Assembly (NCBI GenBank): GCA_910584145.1
Contig: CAJTXX010000009.1
Location: 1 to 59,776, forward strand
Origin: an uncultured Eggerthellaceae bacterium
Lineage (GTDB): Bacteria > Actinomycetota > Coriobacteriia > Coriobacteriales > Eggerthellaceae
Direction of reading: 5' to 3'
Length of the DNA stretch: 59,776 nt
Under the pieces are notes generated by a model, which saw only the letters and a list, made by a program, of their open reading frames with translations, did no database searches and was not told the origin of the DNA. Numbering within the stretch: position 1 is the stretch's first letter; each line of letters begins with the position of its first letter. This document shows positions 19,252 to 27,199 of the stretch, in pieces. Position numbers and translations under genes: made by a program.

Positions 19252-19995
19252 ATGGTAAACGGCTACTCCGCGCATACTCCGGGACGGAACAGCGCTGATG
19301 CAGGGAGAAGATCGGGCTCGATCTACGGGTACGGCATGCGCTCGGGTGCTGCGCAGCCCCCGTATGGGCGGCCCGTGCCTCCGCCGCAGGCAGCGCACGC
19401 GGGGCAGCCGAAAGCCCAGCTCCCTTATGTAAGGCTAACGGGTGGGGAAGATACGGGGCGGACTGCGGCTGGCATGCAGACGCCCCAGACCCCGCCGCAT
19501 CGCCGCGGCGCATCGTTCTGGGTGGCCCTTGCGGTGGTGCTGCTCTGCGTGGTGCTGGCGGCGGCGCTGTTGTTCGCCACGTTCGGCGGCCAGCAGAAGA
19601 GCAGCCGCGCCGGCGTCCCGGGCCAGCTCGACGGCAAGACGCCTGAGGAAGTGCAGGCCGAGCTCGACCGTGTGGTGGAGGAGGGCATGTTCAATATCTC
19701 CATCGCCTCGGCTGTCATGTTCGCTGACGGCGCATCGCCCGGGGAGCTGCGCATAGAGAACGTGCCGGGCAACCTATACCTGATGCGGGTGACGATACGG
19801 CTCGACGACACCGGGCAGCAGGTATACACCACCGATCTGATAGAGCCGAACAACCACATCCAGCAAGACACGCTCGATGTCGATCTGCCGCAGGGCGTGT
19901 ACAACGCAACAGCGGTGTTCACCGCCTACGATCCCGACACCGAAGCTGAGGTCGGGCAGGCGGCGGCGAAGATAACCCTGCTGGTGCAGGGGTGA
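19252..19995 (+). CDS. Single-pass membrane protein of the surface cassette (paralogue 2)
   Basis: 247 residues, starting MVNGYSAHTPGRN 48 bases after the secreted protein. A long Gly/Pro/Gln-rich cytoplasmic part is followed by a helix at about 88-108 (FWVALAVVLLCVVLAAALLF). The extracellular domain is closely similar to the 17760-18380 product, with shared EEMQAELDRVVEEGMFNIS-type, ENVPGN and AAAKI segments. The duplicated gene around a secreted partner argues for a hetero-oligomeric surface assembly. No recognised family name. Confidence 0.8.
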   Translation: MVNGYSAHTPGRNSADAGRRSGSIYGYGMRSGAAQPPYGRPVPPPQAAHAGQPKAQLPYVRLTGGEDTGRTAAGMQTPQTPPHRRGASFWVALAVVLLCVVLAAALLFATFGGQQKSSRAGVPGQLDGKTPEEVQAELDRVVEEGMFNISIASAVMFADGASPGELRIENVPGNLYLMRVTIRLDDTGQQVYTTDLIEPNNHIQQDTLDVDLPQGVYNATAVFTAYDPDTEAEVGQAAAKITLLVQG

Positions 19996-20188
19996 GCCGA
20001 CGATGCGGCCAGCTGATGGTTCCAGGAAGAAGGGCCCGATGCAGCGGAAAAGCCCTCTAGTGCCACGAAAACGCCTCAGCGGCGTGCCTCGGTGCATTCC
20101 GACGGCGTTTCGGCAGTACAGGGATCTTTCGTTGCAGATGAGCGGAACGAGCAGAGAAGCGTAAAGGGATTCGGGAAGAGGAATGGCT

Positions 20189-23100
20189 ATGGGAAGCGCG
20201 ATCGAACAACAATTGAGTAGGCTTCTGACCTGTGCGCTGGTCGTCTGCATGGTGGCCGCGCTCATGCCAGCAGCGGCGTTCGCGGCGCCTGCGGTGGAGA
20301 GCGGCGACGGCGCGGGCGCGAACGCCTTCACCGGCAGCGGCGGCACAGCGCAGGCGAACACCGAGATGTACCTGTCGGTGGCGCAGCGGTTCAGGGCCGC
20401 AGAGGCATTCGTGAGCCCCGCCGCCACGATGGGCACCGCTGAATCGAGCACTGCCGAGCTGGGTGCTGTGTTCGAGGGCGGCACGCCGAAGGTGGATGGC
20501 AGCCTGCGGTACTACGAGGCATCGTGGGCGTGGCAGACCACCGCAGAGCTGAAGCCGTCGAGCGGCACGTATCCGGCGAGCCCGACAAGGGTGGCGGTCA
20601 GCGATGGCGCAGAGGACGCGCCCGAGGTGAAGCTCGGCCTGGGCGCTTTCTTCGATTCCCTCGGGTTCGCTGAGGCGGCGCGCCCGGGCATCTACACGTT
20701 CACGCTCACCGTCAAGGGCGAGGGCTGCACCGCCGTTCAGGAGTTCGAATTCGAGATAGTGAAGAGCCGCGCCGTGAAGGATTCCATCACCGAGGCCGGC
20801 ATAACAGTGTACGGGTCGTTCGACGTGGCGGCGGGGCTGGCCGTGGCCGACCTTGCGGCAGCGGGCTCTTCGGCGCAGCAGGGCCTGTACGACACGTTCG
20901 TGGCGGCAGCGGGCACGAGCTTGGTCGATGCGGCCTATCAGCTGAACGTGGTGAACGACACGTTCCTTGATGCGCCTGAGCTGTCGTACCTGCAAGAGCG
21001 CGTGGAGTTCCCGGCGGGCGCTGCGGTGATCGAGGCCGCGCAGGCATCTCCGGCGCGCAAGCTGACGCTGCTCGTGCTGGTGGGGAACAAGCTGGAGCAG
21101 CGCGAATACGCTGTGTCGGGCGGCGTGACAGCGAACAAGATATGCTACGCGAACGTCTCCGACGCGAACGATGTGCTGACGCTCCAAGAGAAGGATGGCG
21201 CATGGACCGCCTCCTTCCAGAACAGCGACCCGGCGCAGGCTATCGGTGCGTTCGCCATCGCCTATGCGCCTAAGCCGGCCGACCCGGGCAACCCCGATGA
21301 GCCCGCGAAGTCCTATTCCGTGAAGGTGATCGTGCGCGGCACGGGCTCGGGAACGTTCTCGCCCGATGAGGCGTTGAAGAGCTACGCGGCCGGGGCGAAG
21401 CCGACGTATGTGTTCCAGGCGGCCGAAGGGTCGCAGATAGCCGATATCGCTGTGACGGATATCGACGGCACGTCGAGCTACGCCGGCGAGTACACGCGTC
21501 TGGCGAATGCGGTGACGCTGAACGGCGACGGTGGGCGCGGCATCGAAGGCCATGCGGCCATAACGGTGACGTTCAACAAGGTGGACGTGCCGGTGGTGCC
21601 GGGCGGCGAGCCGCCGACGTGCGACCTGAGCGTGGTGTCGAACGAGCCGGGCACGGTGGCTGTGGGATACACGGGCCTGCAAGATGGCCAAGAGCAGCGC
21701 ATGGACACGCTGATCGAAGCAGCTGATACGGGCGTGGTGCGCGGCATCGTGGAGGGTACCGAGGTGCAGCTCGACATAAGCGCCCCGACCATCGGCGATA
21801 CGGGTTATGTGATAGACAAGGTGTGGGTGAGCGCGGCCGACGTGCCGGAGCAGCAGGCCAAGGTCGACGCGAACCGGATGAACCTGAACGGCACGAGCCG
21901 GCTCGTCATCGCGGCTATGCAGGCCAGCGCTTCTAAGGTGTGGATAGAGTACGTGCCGGGCATTGCGCCGCCGGTCCTCAAGAACACGGTGTATGGCGTG
22001 GTGTCGGGCGATGCGGCGTCGGGTGAATTCGCCGGCATGACGGCAGAGGTAGACGGCGCTGGCGCCAAGACAGGCCGCTACCATGTCGATGTGGTCGAGA
22101 ACTATTCGCAGGATATACGCGTGAATGCGGCTGCGAACATGGCGGTGGAATCGGTGCTGCTGTATAAGGGCGCCTCTCCCGATGCGTTGGCTGGCGTGAA
22201 GGCGCAGGTCTTGTACTCGTGGAGCGCGGGCGACGCGTATGTGGGCACGTTCGAGCACAGGATCGCTTCGGTGGCCTGCGACTATACGGTGGTCGCGAGG
22301 TTCCAAGAGCGCGCGAGCGACCCCGGAACACCGGACGAGCACAAGAGCGTGTACCGTGCGGTGGCGGGCGCGCATGGGAACATCTCCCCCGCTTCGGCGG
22401 AGGTTGCGCAGGGCGGAGCGCCGGCGGCGTTCACCATAGCGCCCGAGCGCGGGTATCGCATCGCGTCGGTCAGCCTTTACAACGAGACGTCGAAGAAAGA
22501 CGAATCGGCGAAGCTGCCCGCATTCGACACGCTCGATACCGATGGCGACACGATAGAGCTGGGGTATCTGGGAGATGCGAGCTACGTGCTCTCGGCCACG
22601 TTCGCCAAGAAGCTGGTCGACCCTGACAAGGTCTACCGGCTGATAGCGCATGCGGTGGTGATCGGCCCTGATGGTAGCGCGGTTGCCGGTGATGGCGGCA
22701 CCATCTCGCCGACGAGCACGGCGGTTACGGCAGGCGGGCGCCAGGTGTTCACGATGGTGCCGGCGCCGGGGTACGACCTTGTGCGCGTTGCTGCGAACGG
22801 GCACGACGTGGCGGTGACCAAGCACGACGACGGCTATTTCTACTTCATCGCGGAGGATGTGCAGTCGAACCTGAGCATAACCGCGTTCTACCAGAAGGCG
22901 GCTGACGGCGACGACAGCGATGGCGATGCGGTGGAAGGCTTGCCGGTGCGCGTGCATGTGCGCGCGGTGGGCCCGGGCAGCGTGCAGCCTGCGGGCCTGG
23001 TGGATGTTGCGCGTGGTACCGACCTGCCGGTGCGCATGGTGCCCGATGCCGGGTGCCGCTTGAAGTCGCTCATGGTCGACGGGGTGGATGTGACCCCGCT

Positions 23101-24994
23101 CGGCGAGGGCGCGGTCGAGTATGTGCTGAAGACCGTCATGCACGAGGCGGGCCAGCATGTGAGCGTGGTGGCAACCTTCGCTGACGCTTCTGGTACGGTC
23201 GTGCCGCCGCAGGCGGGCGACGATGTGTCCATCGACGTGGATGTTGCGGTGAAGGCATCGACGGTGAACGCGGACGGGAAGAATGCGTTCGGCGATGTGG
23301 TCGGTGGCGAGGTGAGCCCCGTTCACGCTACCGTTGCGTGGGGCGGCGAGCAGCGTTTCATCATAAAGCCGAAGAACGGCTCGTATGTGGTGCGCGGCAG
23401 CGTGAAAGCGCAAGATTCCCTGACCGGGGCAGAGGTGCCGGTGGAATTCGGGACGATCGACCTCGATGCAGGACAGCGCTCCGCCGCTGGACAGAACAAT
23501 TTCACTGCGCAGGTCAGAAGCGATGTTCAGATGGGTTATTCGTGGGTGCGCGCGTCTGATATCAAGGGCGACCTGATATTGACGGTGGAGTTCAGCGGCT
23601 GCGATCAGAGCACCGGGCGCTACGTGTACGACAAGGCGTCCGATACGGTGGTTGACACCACGCCCGATGTGGATGGGGATATCGAGGTCGAGTATCCCGA
23701 TAACGACCCGGATGCCATCGTGGGCGAGTACAAGGATATCGTCGTAAGGCCCGGCAGCGCCGATGAGCGCATCACGCAGATAACGATCTATGGCCATACG
23801 CTGGGCTTCGTCGACAAGGATGGTGACGGCAAGATGGACCAGGTCGTCGTCGACGGCTCGACGGTGCACGATATCGTGCCTGCAGGCGACCCCGAGGCTG
23901 TCAGGAAGGCGATAGACGGGTTCAACCGCGTGGTGGACAAGGTGCTCGGCTACGACAAGCAGCCGGGGCACAGCGCTGACAGTCCGAACCCGTATGTGAG
24001 CGCGGTGGTGGGCGACGCAGGCAGCCTCGATGGCTCGTATGCGCTGCACCTTCCCACGGTGGACGCGAACGGGAACAAGGTCGATCTGGGGCTGAAGGTC
24101 GACGCTACGGGCAACGGCGGCGTGCTCTACCAGCACGCGGTGAACTTGAAGGTGGCGACCGAAGGTGGCTCGCGCGGGGGTTATCTGACGGTTGCGCGCA
24201 ACAGCTTGGCCGACAGCCTCGGGAATGTCGACTGCGTGCAGATGAATCACGGCGGCTTGCTGCTGGTGACGGCGCATGCGGCCGACGAGGGTGACCTGGT
24301 GCGCTTCTCAGTGGACGACCCCGGCAACATAGCCGAGGACTTGGGCCGCAACCTGCAGCTGACCGTGCCGCTTGCGAGCGATGGGCGCGCGGCCGATGCG
24401 CCGAAGGCGTATGTGGTGAGCGGCCCGGGCACGGTGACCGCCACGTTCTATAAGAGCGGCGAGCCTGGCGGCCCCGATGGCCCCGATGGCCCCGGCGGCT
24501 CCGATGAGCCGGATGGCCCGGACGGCCCTGGGAGCATCTTAGGCCCGGCCGACGTGGAGGCTGGCCGCGCATATGCGATAACCGCCGCCATCGAGCCCGA
24601 CAAGGCGCACGGCACCATCAGCCCGCAGGGCACGCTGTATTACGCCGTCGGAAAGAACGCCGAGTTCAACCTGATCCCGAAGAACGGGTATCGGGTATCG
24701 GCTGTGGTGGTGGACGGCGTGCGCTATCCGTGGAACGCGAGCAAGTACCTTTTCACCTCGGGGCAAGGGGGTAAGCACCACACGATAACCGCCGAGTTCG
24801 TGCTCGATACGGCAGGCCCTCTGTCGCCGGCGACCAAGGTGATGCGCACGATGCAATCGCTCGCGCAAACGGGCGACCTAGCCGCCCCGGGCGTGCTGGG
24901 GCTGACGGCCATCGCGCTCGGAGCCGTGGGGGCCGCATTCCTCGTAGATGCACGCCGCCGTCGCGAAAAAGCAGCAGCAACGGCTACCGAGTAA
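20189..24994 (+). CDS. Giant LAQTG-anchored surface adhesin with divergent InlB-type repeats
   Basis: About 1601 residues. An ATG at 20183 is also in frame, but the GGAAGAGG ribosome site is only one base from it and seven from 20189. There is a signal peptide (LLTCALVVCMVAALMPAAAFA). After an N-terminal region with beta-rich segments come several copies of a divergent InlB-type repeat (for example GNISPASAEVAQG with FTIAPERGYRIASV, GGTISPTSTAV with VPAPGYDLVRV, HGTISPQGTLYY with IPKNGYRVSAVVV). A Pro/Gly/Asp linker precedes the anchor: LAQTG (about 1560), a hydrophobic helix and RRRRE. LAQTG is a sortase-motif variant. Three upstream genes run in the same direction and probably belong with it. 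A hairpin terminator follows. Confidence 0.85.
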   Translation: MGSAIEQQLSRLLTCALVVCMVAALMPAAAFAAPAVESGDGAGANAFTGSGGTAQANTEMYLSVAQRFRAAEAFVSPAATMGTAESSTAELGAVFEGGTPKVDGSLRYYEASWAWQTTAELKPSSGTYPASPTRVAVSDGAEDAPEVKLGLGAFFDSLGFAEAARPGIYTFTLTVKGEGCTAVQEFEFEIVKSRAVKDSITEAGITVYGSFDVAAGLAVADLAAAGSSAQQGLYDTFVAAAGTSLVDAAYQLNVVNDTFLDAPELSYLQERVEFPAGAAVIEAAQASPARKLTLLVLVGNKLEQREYAVSGGVTANKICYANVSDANDVLTLQEKDGAWTASFQNSDPAQAIGAFAIAYAPKPADPGNPDEPAKSYSVKVIVRGTGSGTFSPDEALKSYAAGAKPTYVFQAAEGSQIADIAVTDIDGTSSYAGEYTRLANAVTLNGDGGRGIEGHAAITVTFNKVDVPVVPGGEPPTCDLSVVSNEPGTVAVGYTGLQDGQEQRMDTLIEAADTGVVRGIVEGTEVQLDISAPTIGDTGYVIDKVWVSAADVPEQQAKVDANRMNLNGTSRLVIAAMQASASKVWIEYVPGIAPPVLKNTVYGVVSGDAASGEFAGMTAEVDGAGAKTGRYHVDVVENYSQDIRVNAAANMAVESVLLYKGASPDALAGVKAQVLYSWSAGDAYVGTFEHRIASVACDYTVVARFQERASDPGTPDEHKSVYRAVAGAHGNISPASAEVAQGGAPAAFTIAPERGYRIASVSLYNETSKKDESAKLPAFDTLDTDGDTIELGYLGDASYVLSATFAKKLVDPDKVYRLIAHAVVIGPDGSAVAGDGGTISPTSTAVTAGGRQVFTMVPAPGYDLVRVAANGHDVAVTKHDDGYFYFIAEDVQSNLSITAFYQKAADGDDSDGDAVEGLPVRVHVRAVGPGSVQPAGLVDVARGTDLPVRMVPDAGCRLKSLMVDGVDVTPLGEGAVEYVLKTVMHEAGQHVSVVATFADASGTVVPPQAGDDVSIDVDVAVKASTVNADGKNAFGDVVGGEVSPVHATVAWGGEQRFIIKPKNGSYVVRGSVKAQDSLTGAEVPVEFGTIDLDAGQRSAAGQNNFTAQVRSDVQMGYSWVRASDIKGDLILTVEFSGCDQSTGRYVYDKASDTVVDTTPDVDGDIEVEYPDNDPDAIVGEYKDIVVRPGSADERITQITIYGHTLGFVDKDGDGKMDQVVVDGSTVHDIVPAGDPEAVRKAIDGFNRVVDKVLGYDKQPGHSADSPNPYVSAVVGDAGSLDGSYALHLPTVDANGNKVDLGLKVDATGNGGVLYQHAVNLKVATEGGSRGGYLTVARNSLADSLGNVDCVQMNHGGLLLVTAHAADEGDLVRFSVDDPGNIAEDLGRNLQLTVPLASDGRAADAPKAYVVSGPGTVTATFYKSGEPGGPDGPDGPGGSDEPDGPDGPGSILGPADVEAGRAYAITAAIEPDKAHGTISPQGTLYYAVGKNAEFNLIPKNGYRVSAVVVDGVRYPWNASKYLFTSGQGGKHHTITAEFVLDTAGPLSPATKVMRTMQSLAQTGDLAAPGVLGLTAIALGAVGAAFLVDARRRREKAAATATE

Positions 24995-25020
24995 AACAGC
25001 CGAGAACAAGAACCCCGAAG

Positions 25021-25044
25021 GGCGGCGCGCCACCACGCGCCGCC
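25021..25044 (+). terminator. Intrinsic terminator after the adhesin gene
   Basis: A perfect 9-bp G+C stem (25021-25029 with 25036-25044) closes a six-base loop and is followed by TTTC, 26 bases after the adhesin stop. Confidence 0.65.
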
Positions 25045-25101
25045 TTTCGACTGTTGTACGAGAACGCGAAGATGCGCAAAAGGGCAAAACGCTCAAGGCG
25101 C

Positions 25102-25131
25102 GCCAAAGGGACGGAGCTAATGGGCTCTGGG
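25102..25131 (+). repeat. Half copy of the family A repeat
   Basis: Contains GCCAAAGGGACGGAGC then TAATGGGCTCTGGG, differing by one base from the 94-124 copy. Like that copy it lies just downstream of the gene for an anchored surface protein. The remaining 25132-25233 shows no gene. Confidence 0.6.
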
Positions 25132-25233
25132 TACCGTGATCTAGGTGTTGGCTGAGCCCTTGTGGTCGCTGGCGTGACCGCGCTTTTACTTGCAGACCGG
25201 ATGGGACTCGGGGTCGCGTCTTTACGAGGTGGT

Positions 25234-26358
25234 TCAGGCGTTCGGCGCGCTCACCGGTTCGGCCGATGGGGTTGCTGCCGGTGCGGTTCCCGCTGTCGCC
25301 GGTCCGCTCGCTGGGGCTGCTGCTGTTGTCGCCGGAGCGCTCGTTGCTGCTGTCGCGTTGGGGCTTGCGACAGGGGTCAGGGCGGGGGCGGCGCCTATCT
25401 TGTCGGTTATGGTGCTGCTCTCTTCGTCTTCCACGTGCTGTATCTGCTGCATCACGTTCGAGTCGGCGGTGGGCATGATCTCGGTGGAGCTGCGGTCGGC
25501 GAACACCGTGGCCAGCGCCTTGTCGTGCGGCATACCGCGGTCTTGCAGGTATTCTTCCTCAACCGTGCCCAGCATCTGCTCGATGGGGTAGGTGTGCACG
25601 AACGGCGCGATAGCGCGGATGGCTGCGTCGATGGCCGGCGCTTTCTTCGACACGTCGGTCAGTGTGAATGACAGCGTTCCCTTGAAGCCCTGTGCGGTCA
25701 CCTCGGAGAACGTCACCGAGGGGCCTTTCTTGATCTTATCCACGCGTGCGAGCGCTTTCTGCGCGGCGTCTTCCATGTGGTGCGCCACCGAGGTGAGGCG
25801 CTGGTCGCTGTCGGTGGCCACGATGGGGATGACGATGTTCTCGGGCGCGCTCAGCTTCAGCAGCGCGGTGGTGTTCATGATGGAATTCGGGATGACCACC
25901 GTGGTGCCGCTAGGATTGTCGATGGTGGTGTGGCGCCAGGTGACGTCGCGCACCACGCCGCTGACACCGTTCGAGCCCAGCTGGATGTTGTCGCCGGGCT
26001 CCACGATGCGCGACACGCTGACGGTCAGCCCGCCGATGAGGTTGGAGATGGTATCCTGGAAGCCGAGCGACACGGCGATGCCGCCGACGCCCAGCGCGGT
26101 TATGATGGCGCTGACGTTCACATCGAAGCAGGTGGAGAGCATGAAGCTCACGCCGACCACCCACACGCACACGCGCACCACATTGATGAAGATGGAGCTC
26201 TGCGGCAGCAGCGAGCCTTTCCTCAGGATGCGCCGCAGTATGTTCACGCAGGTGAGCGACACCAGCGCGGTGACGCCCAGTATGAGCACGATGCCCAGGG
26301 CCGTGGTCATCCAGTCGGTGTGGATGAACTTGTCGAAGGCTTTGTAGAGGCTGTCCAT
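25234..26358 (-). CDS. mscS: Small-conductance mechanosensitive channel (MscS family)
   Basis: 374 residues. Three hydrophobic helices fill the first 110 residues. The pore-lining TM3 and the start of the beta domain read IITALGVGGIAVSLGFQDTISNLIGGL, the MscS signature. The beta and alpha/beta vestibule domains follow to about 290. An Ala/Pro/Thr-rich low-complexity tail closes the protein and is presumably unstructured and cytoplasmic. MscS channels open under membrane tension and release solutes after osmotic downshift. The start lies three bases behind the nrdG stop, so the two are co-transcribed. Confidence 0.92.
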   Translation of the reverse strand: MDSLYKAFDKFIHTDWMTTALGIVLILGVTALVSLTCVNILRRILRKGSLLPQSSIFINVVRVCVWVVGVSFMLSTCFDVNVSAIITALGVGGIAVSLGFQDTISNLIGGLTVSVSRIVEPGDNIQLGSNGVSGVVRDVTWRHTTIDNPSGTTVVIPNSIMNTTALLKLSAPENIVIPIVATDSDQRLTSVAHHMEDAAQKALARVDKIKKGPSVTFSEVTAQGFKGTLSFTLTDVSKKAPAIDAAIRAIAPFVHTYPIEQMLGTVEEEYLQDRGMPHDKALATVFADRSSTEIMPTADSNVMQQIQHVEDEESSTITDKIGAAPALTPVASPNATAATSAPATTAAAPASGPATAGTAPAATPSAEPVSAPNA

Positions 26359-26361
26359 TGG

Positions 26362-26934
26362 CTACCAGCTCGCGGGCGTCGGCGGGGTGAAGGCGGGCGC
26401 GCTCCACTCCACGGGCCGGCCGGCGGCGCGTGTGGCGGGCATGTCGAGGATGCGCTGGTTCGCCGAGCCGCGCCAGTGCAGGTCGAGCGAGCGTTGGCTC
26501 TCTACGAAGGGGCCGTCCACCAGCACATCGGCCGTGTCGAGCAGGCTCGCTATGGCGTCGGCCTCCGGGCCGTCTTGGCTGGCGCGCGCCAGCAGGTCCT
26601 CGTAGCGGTAGCCGGTGAACACCCACAGGCCGTAGCCTTCCGCTTTCAGCTGGCGCGCCAGCTCGGCGGATGCGCGCGGCTGCTCGAAGGGCTCGCCGCC
26701 GCTCAGGGTGACGTTGTGCACCAGGCCGTTGGCGCGTATGTCGCGCATGATGGCCTCGATGGGCATGAGCTCGCCGCCGTCGGGCGCGTGGCTGTCGGGG
26801 TTGTGGCAACCGGGGCATGCGTGGCTGCACCCCTGTACGAATACGGCGTAGCGCAGCCCCGGGCCATCCACGATGGAATTCGGCTCGGCGCCGTACAGCC
26901 GTATCTCGGTCGGTATGTCTGCGCGATCGGTCAT
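26362..26934 (-). CDS. nrdG: Anaerobic ribonucleotide reductase activating protein (radical SAM)
   Basis: 190 residues. The radical SAM cysteines are visible as CSHACPGCHN (C-x3-C-x2-C), preceded by DGPGLRYAVFVQG, the typical NrdG lead-in. LSGGEPFEQ is the SAM-binding GGE motif. The enzyme uses a [4Fe-4S] cluster and S-adenosylmethionine to install the glycyl radical on NrdD, which is encoded divergently. The ATG at 26934 has no ribosome site; a TATAAT hexamer stands six bases before it, which would give a leaderless transcript. It is followed within three bases by mscS. Confidence 0.93.
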   Translation of the reverse strand: MTDRADIPTEIRLYGAEPNSIVDGPGLRYAVFVQGCSHACPGCHNPDSHAPDGGELMPIEAIMRDIRANGLVHNVTLSGGEPFEQPRASAELARQLKAEGYGLWVFTGYRYEDLLARASQDGPEADAIASLLDTADVLVDGPFVESQRSLDLHWRGSANQRILDMPATRAAGRPVEWSAPAFTPPTPASW

Positions 26935-26940
26935 GCCGCC

Positions 26941-26946
26941 ATTATA
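26941..26946 (-). promoter_or_regulatory. -10 box for nrdG, probably leaderless
   Basis: Minus strand reads TATAAT-GGCGGC-ATG. With the usual 6-7 base distance the transcript would start at the ATG itself. No convincing -35 box. Confidence 0.4.
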
Positions 26947-27063
26947 GGAGGTAGGAGCAGATGGCGCCGCGCAGTGCCGAACCGTTACCAAAAAACACCC
27001 GAAAATGGGTTGCTTTGCACGTGCCGGGAATATACCATATGTACCCGCTGGAAATAACAGCAA

Positions 27064-27079
27064 CCACAACATATTGTGG
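27064..27079 (+). promoter_or_regulatory. Probable NrdR box upstream of nrdD
   Basis: CCACAACATATTGTGG is a near-palindrome resembling the 16-bp NrdR consensus (aCaCwAtATaTwGtgt). A weaker match, ATACCATATGTACC, is centred about 32 bp upstream, fitting the paired-site spacing of NrdR. NrdR represses reductase operons when dATP is high. The nrdR gene is not in the window. Confidence 0.45.
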
Positions 27080-27199
27080 ATAACGCGGTATAAAGCCAGT
27101 GGAAAGAATGTTGAAAGAACAGTCAATCCGCAGGTAGGGCCCACAAAGCGGAACCGACCGGATAGTGTGCGGAAATGTAGGACGAAAGGGAGCAGGAAC

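Noticed and set aside
20057..24277. 1406-codon open frame on the minus strand
   Set aside because: Arg/His-rich composition with no domain; it is antisense to the adhesin, which has a signal peptide, repeats and an anchor.
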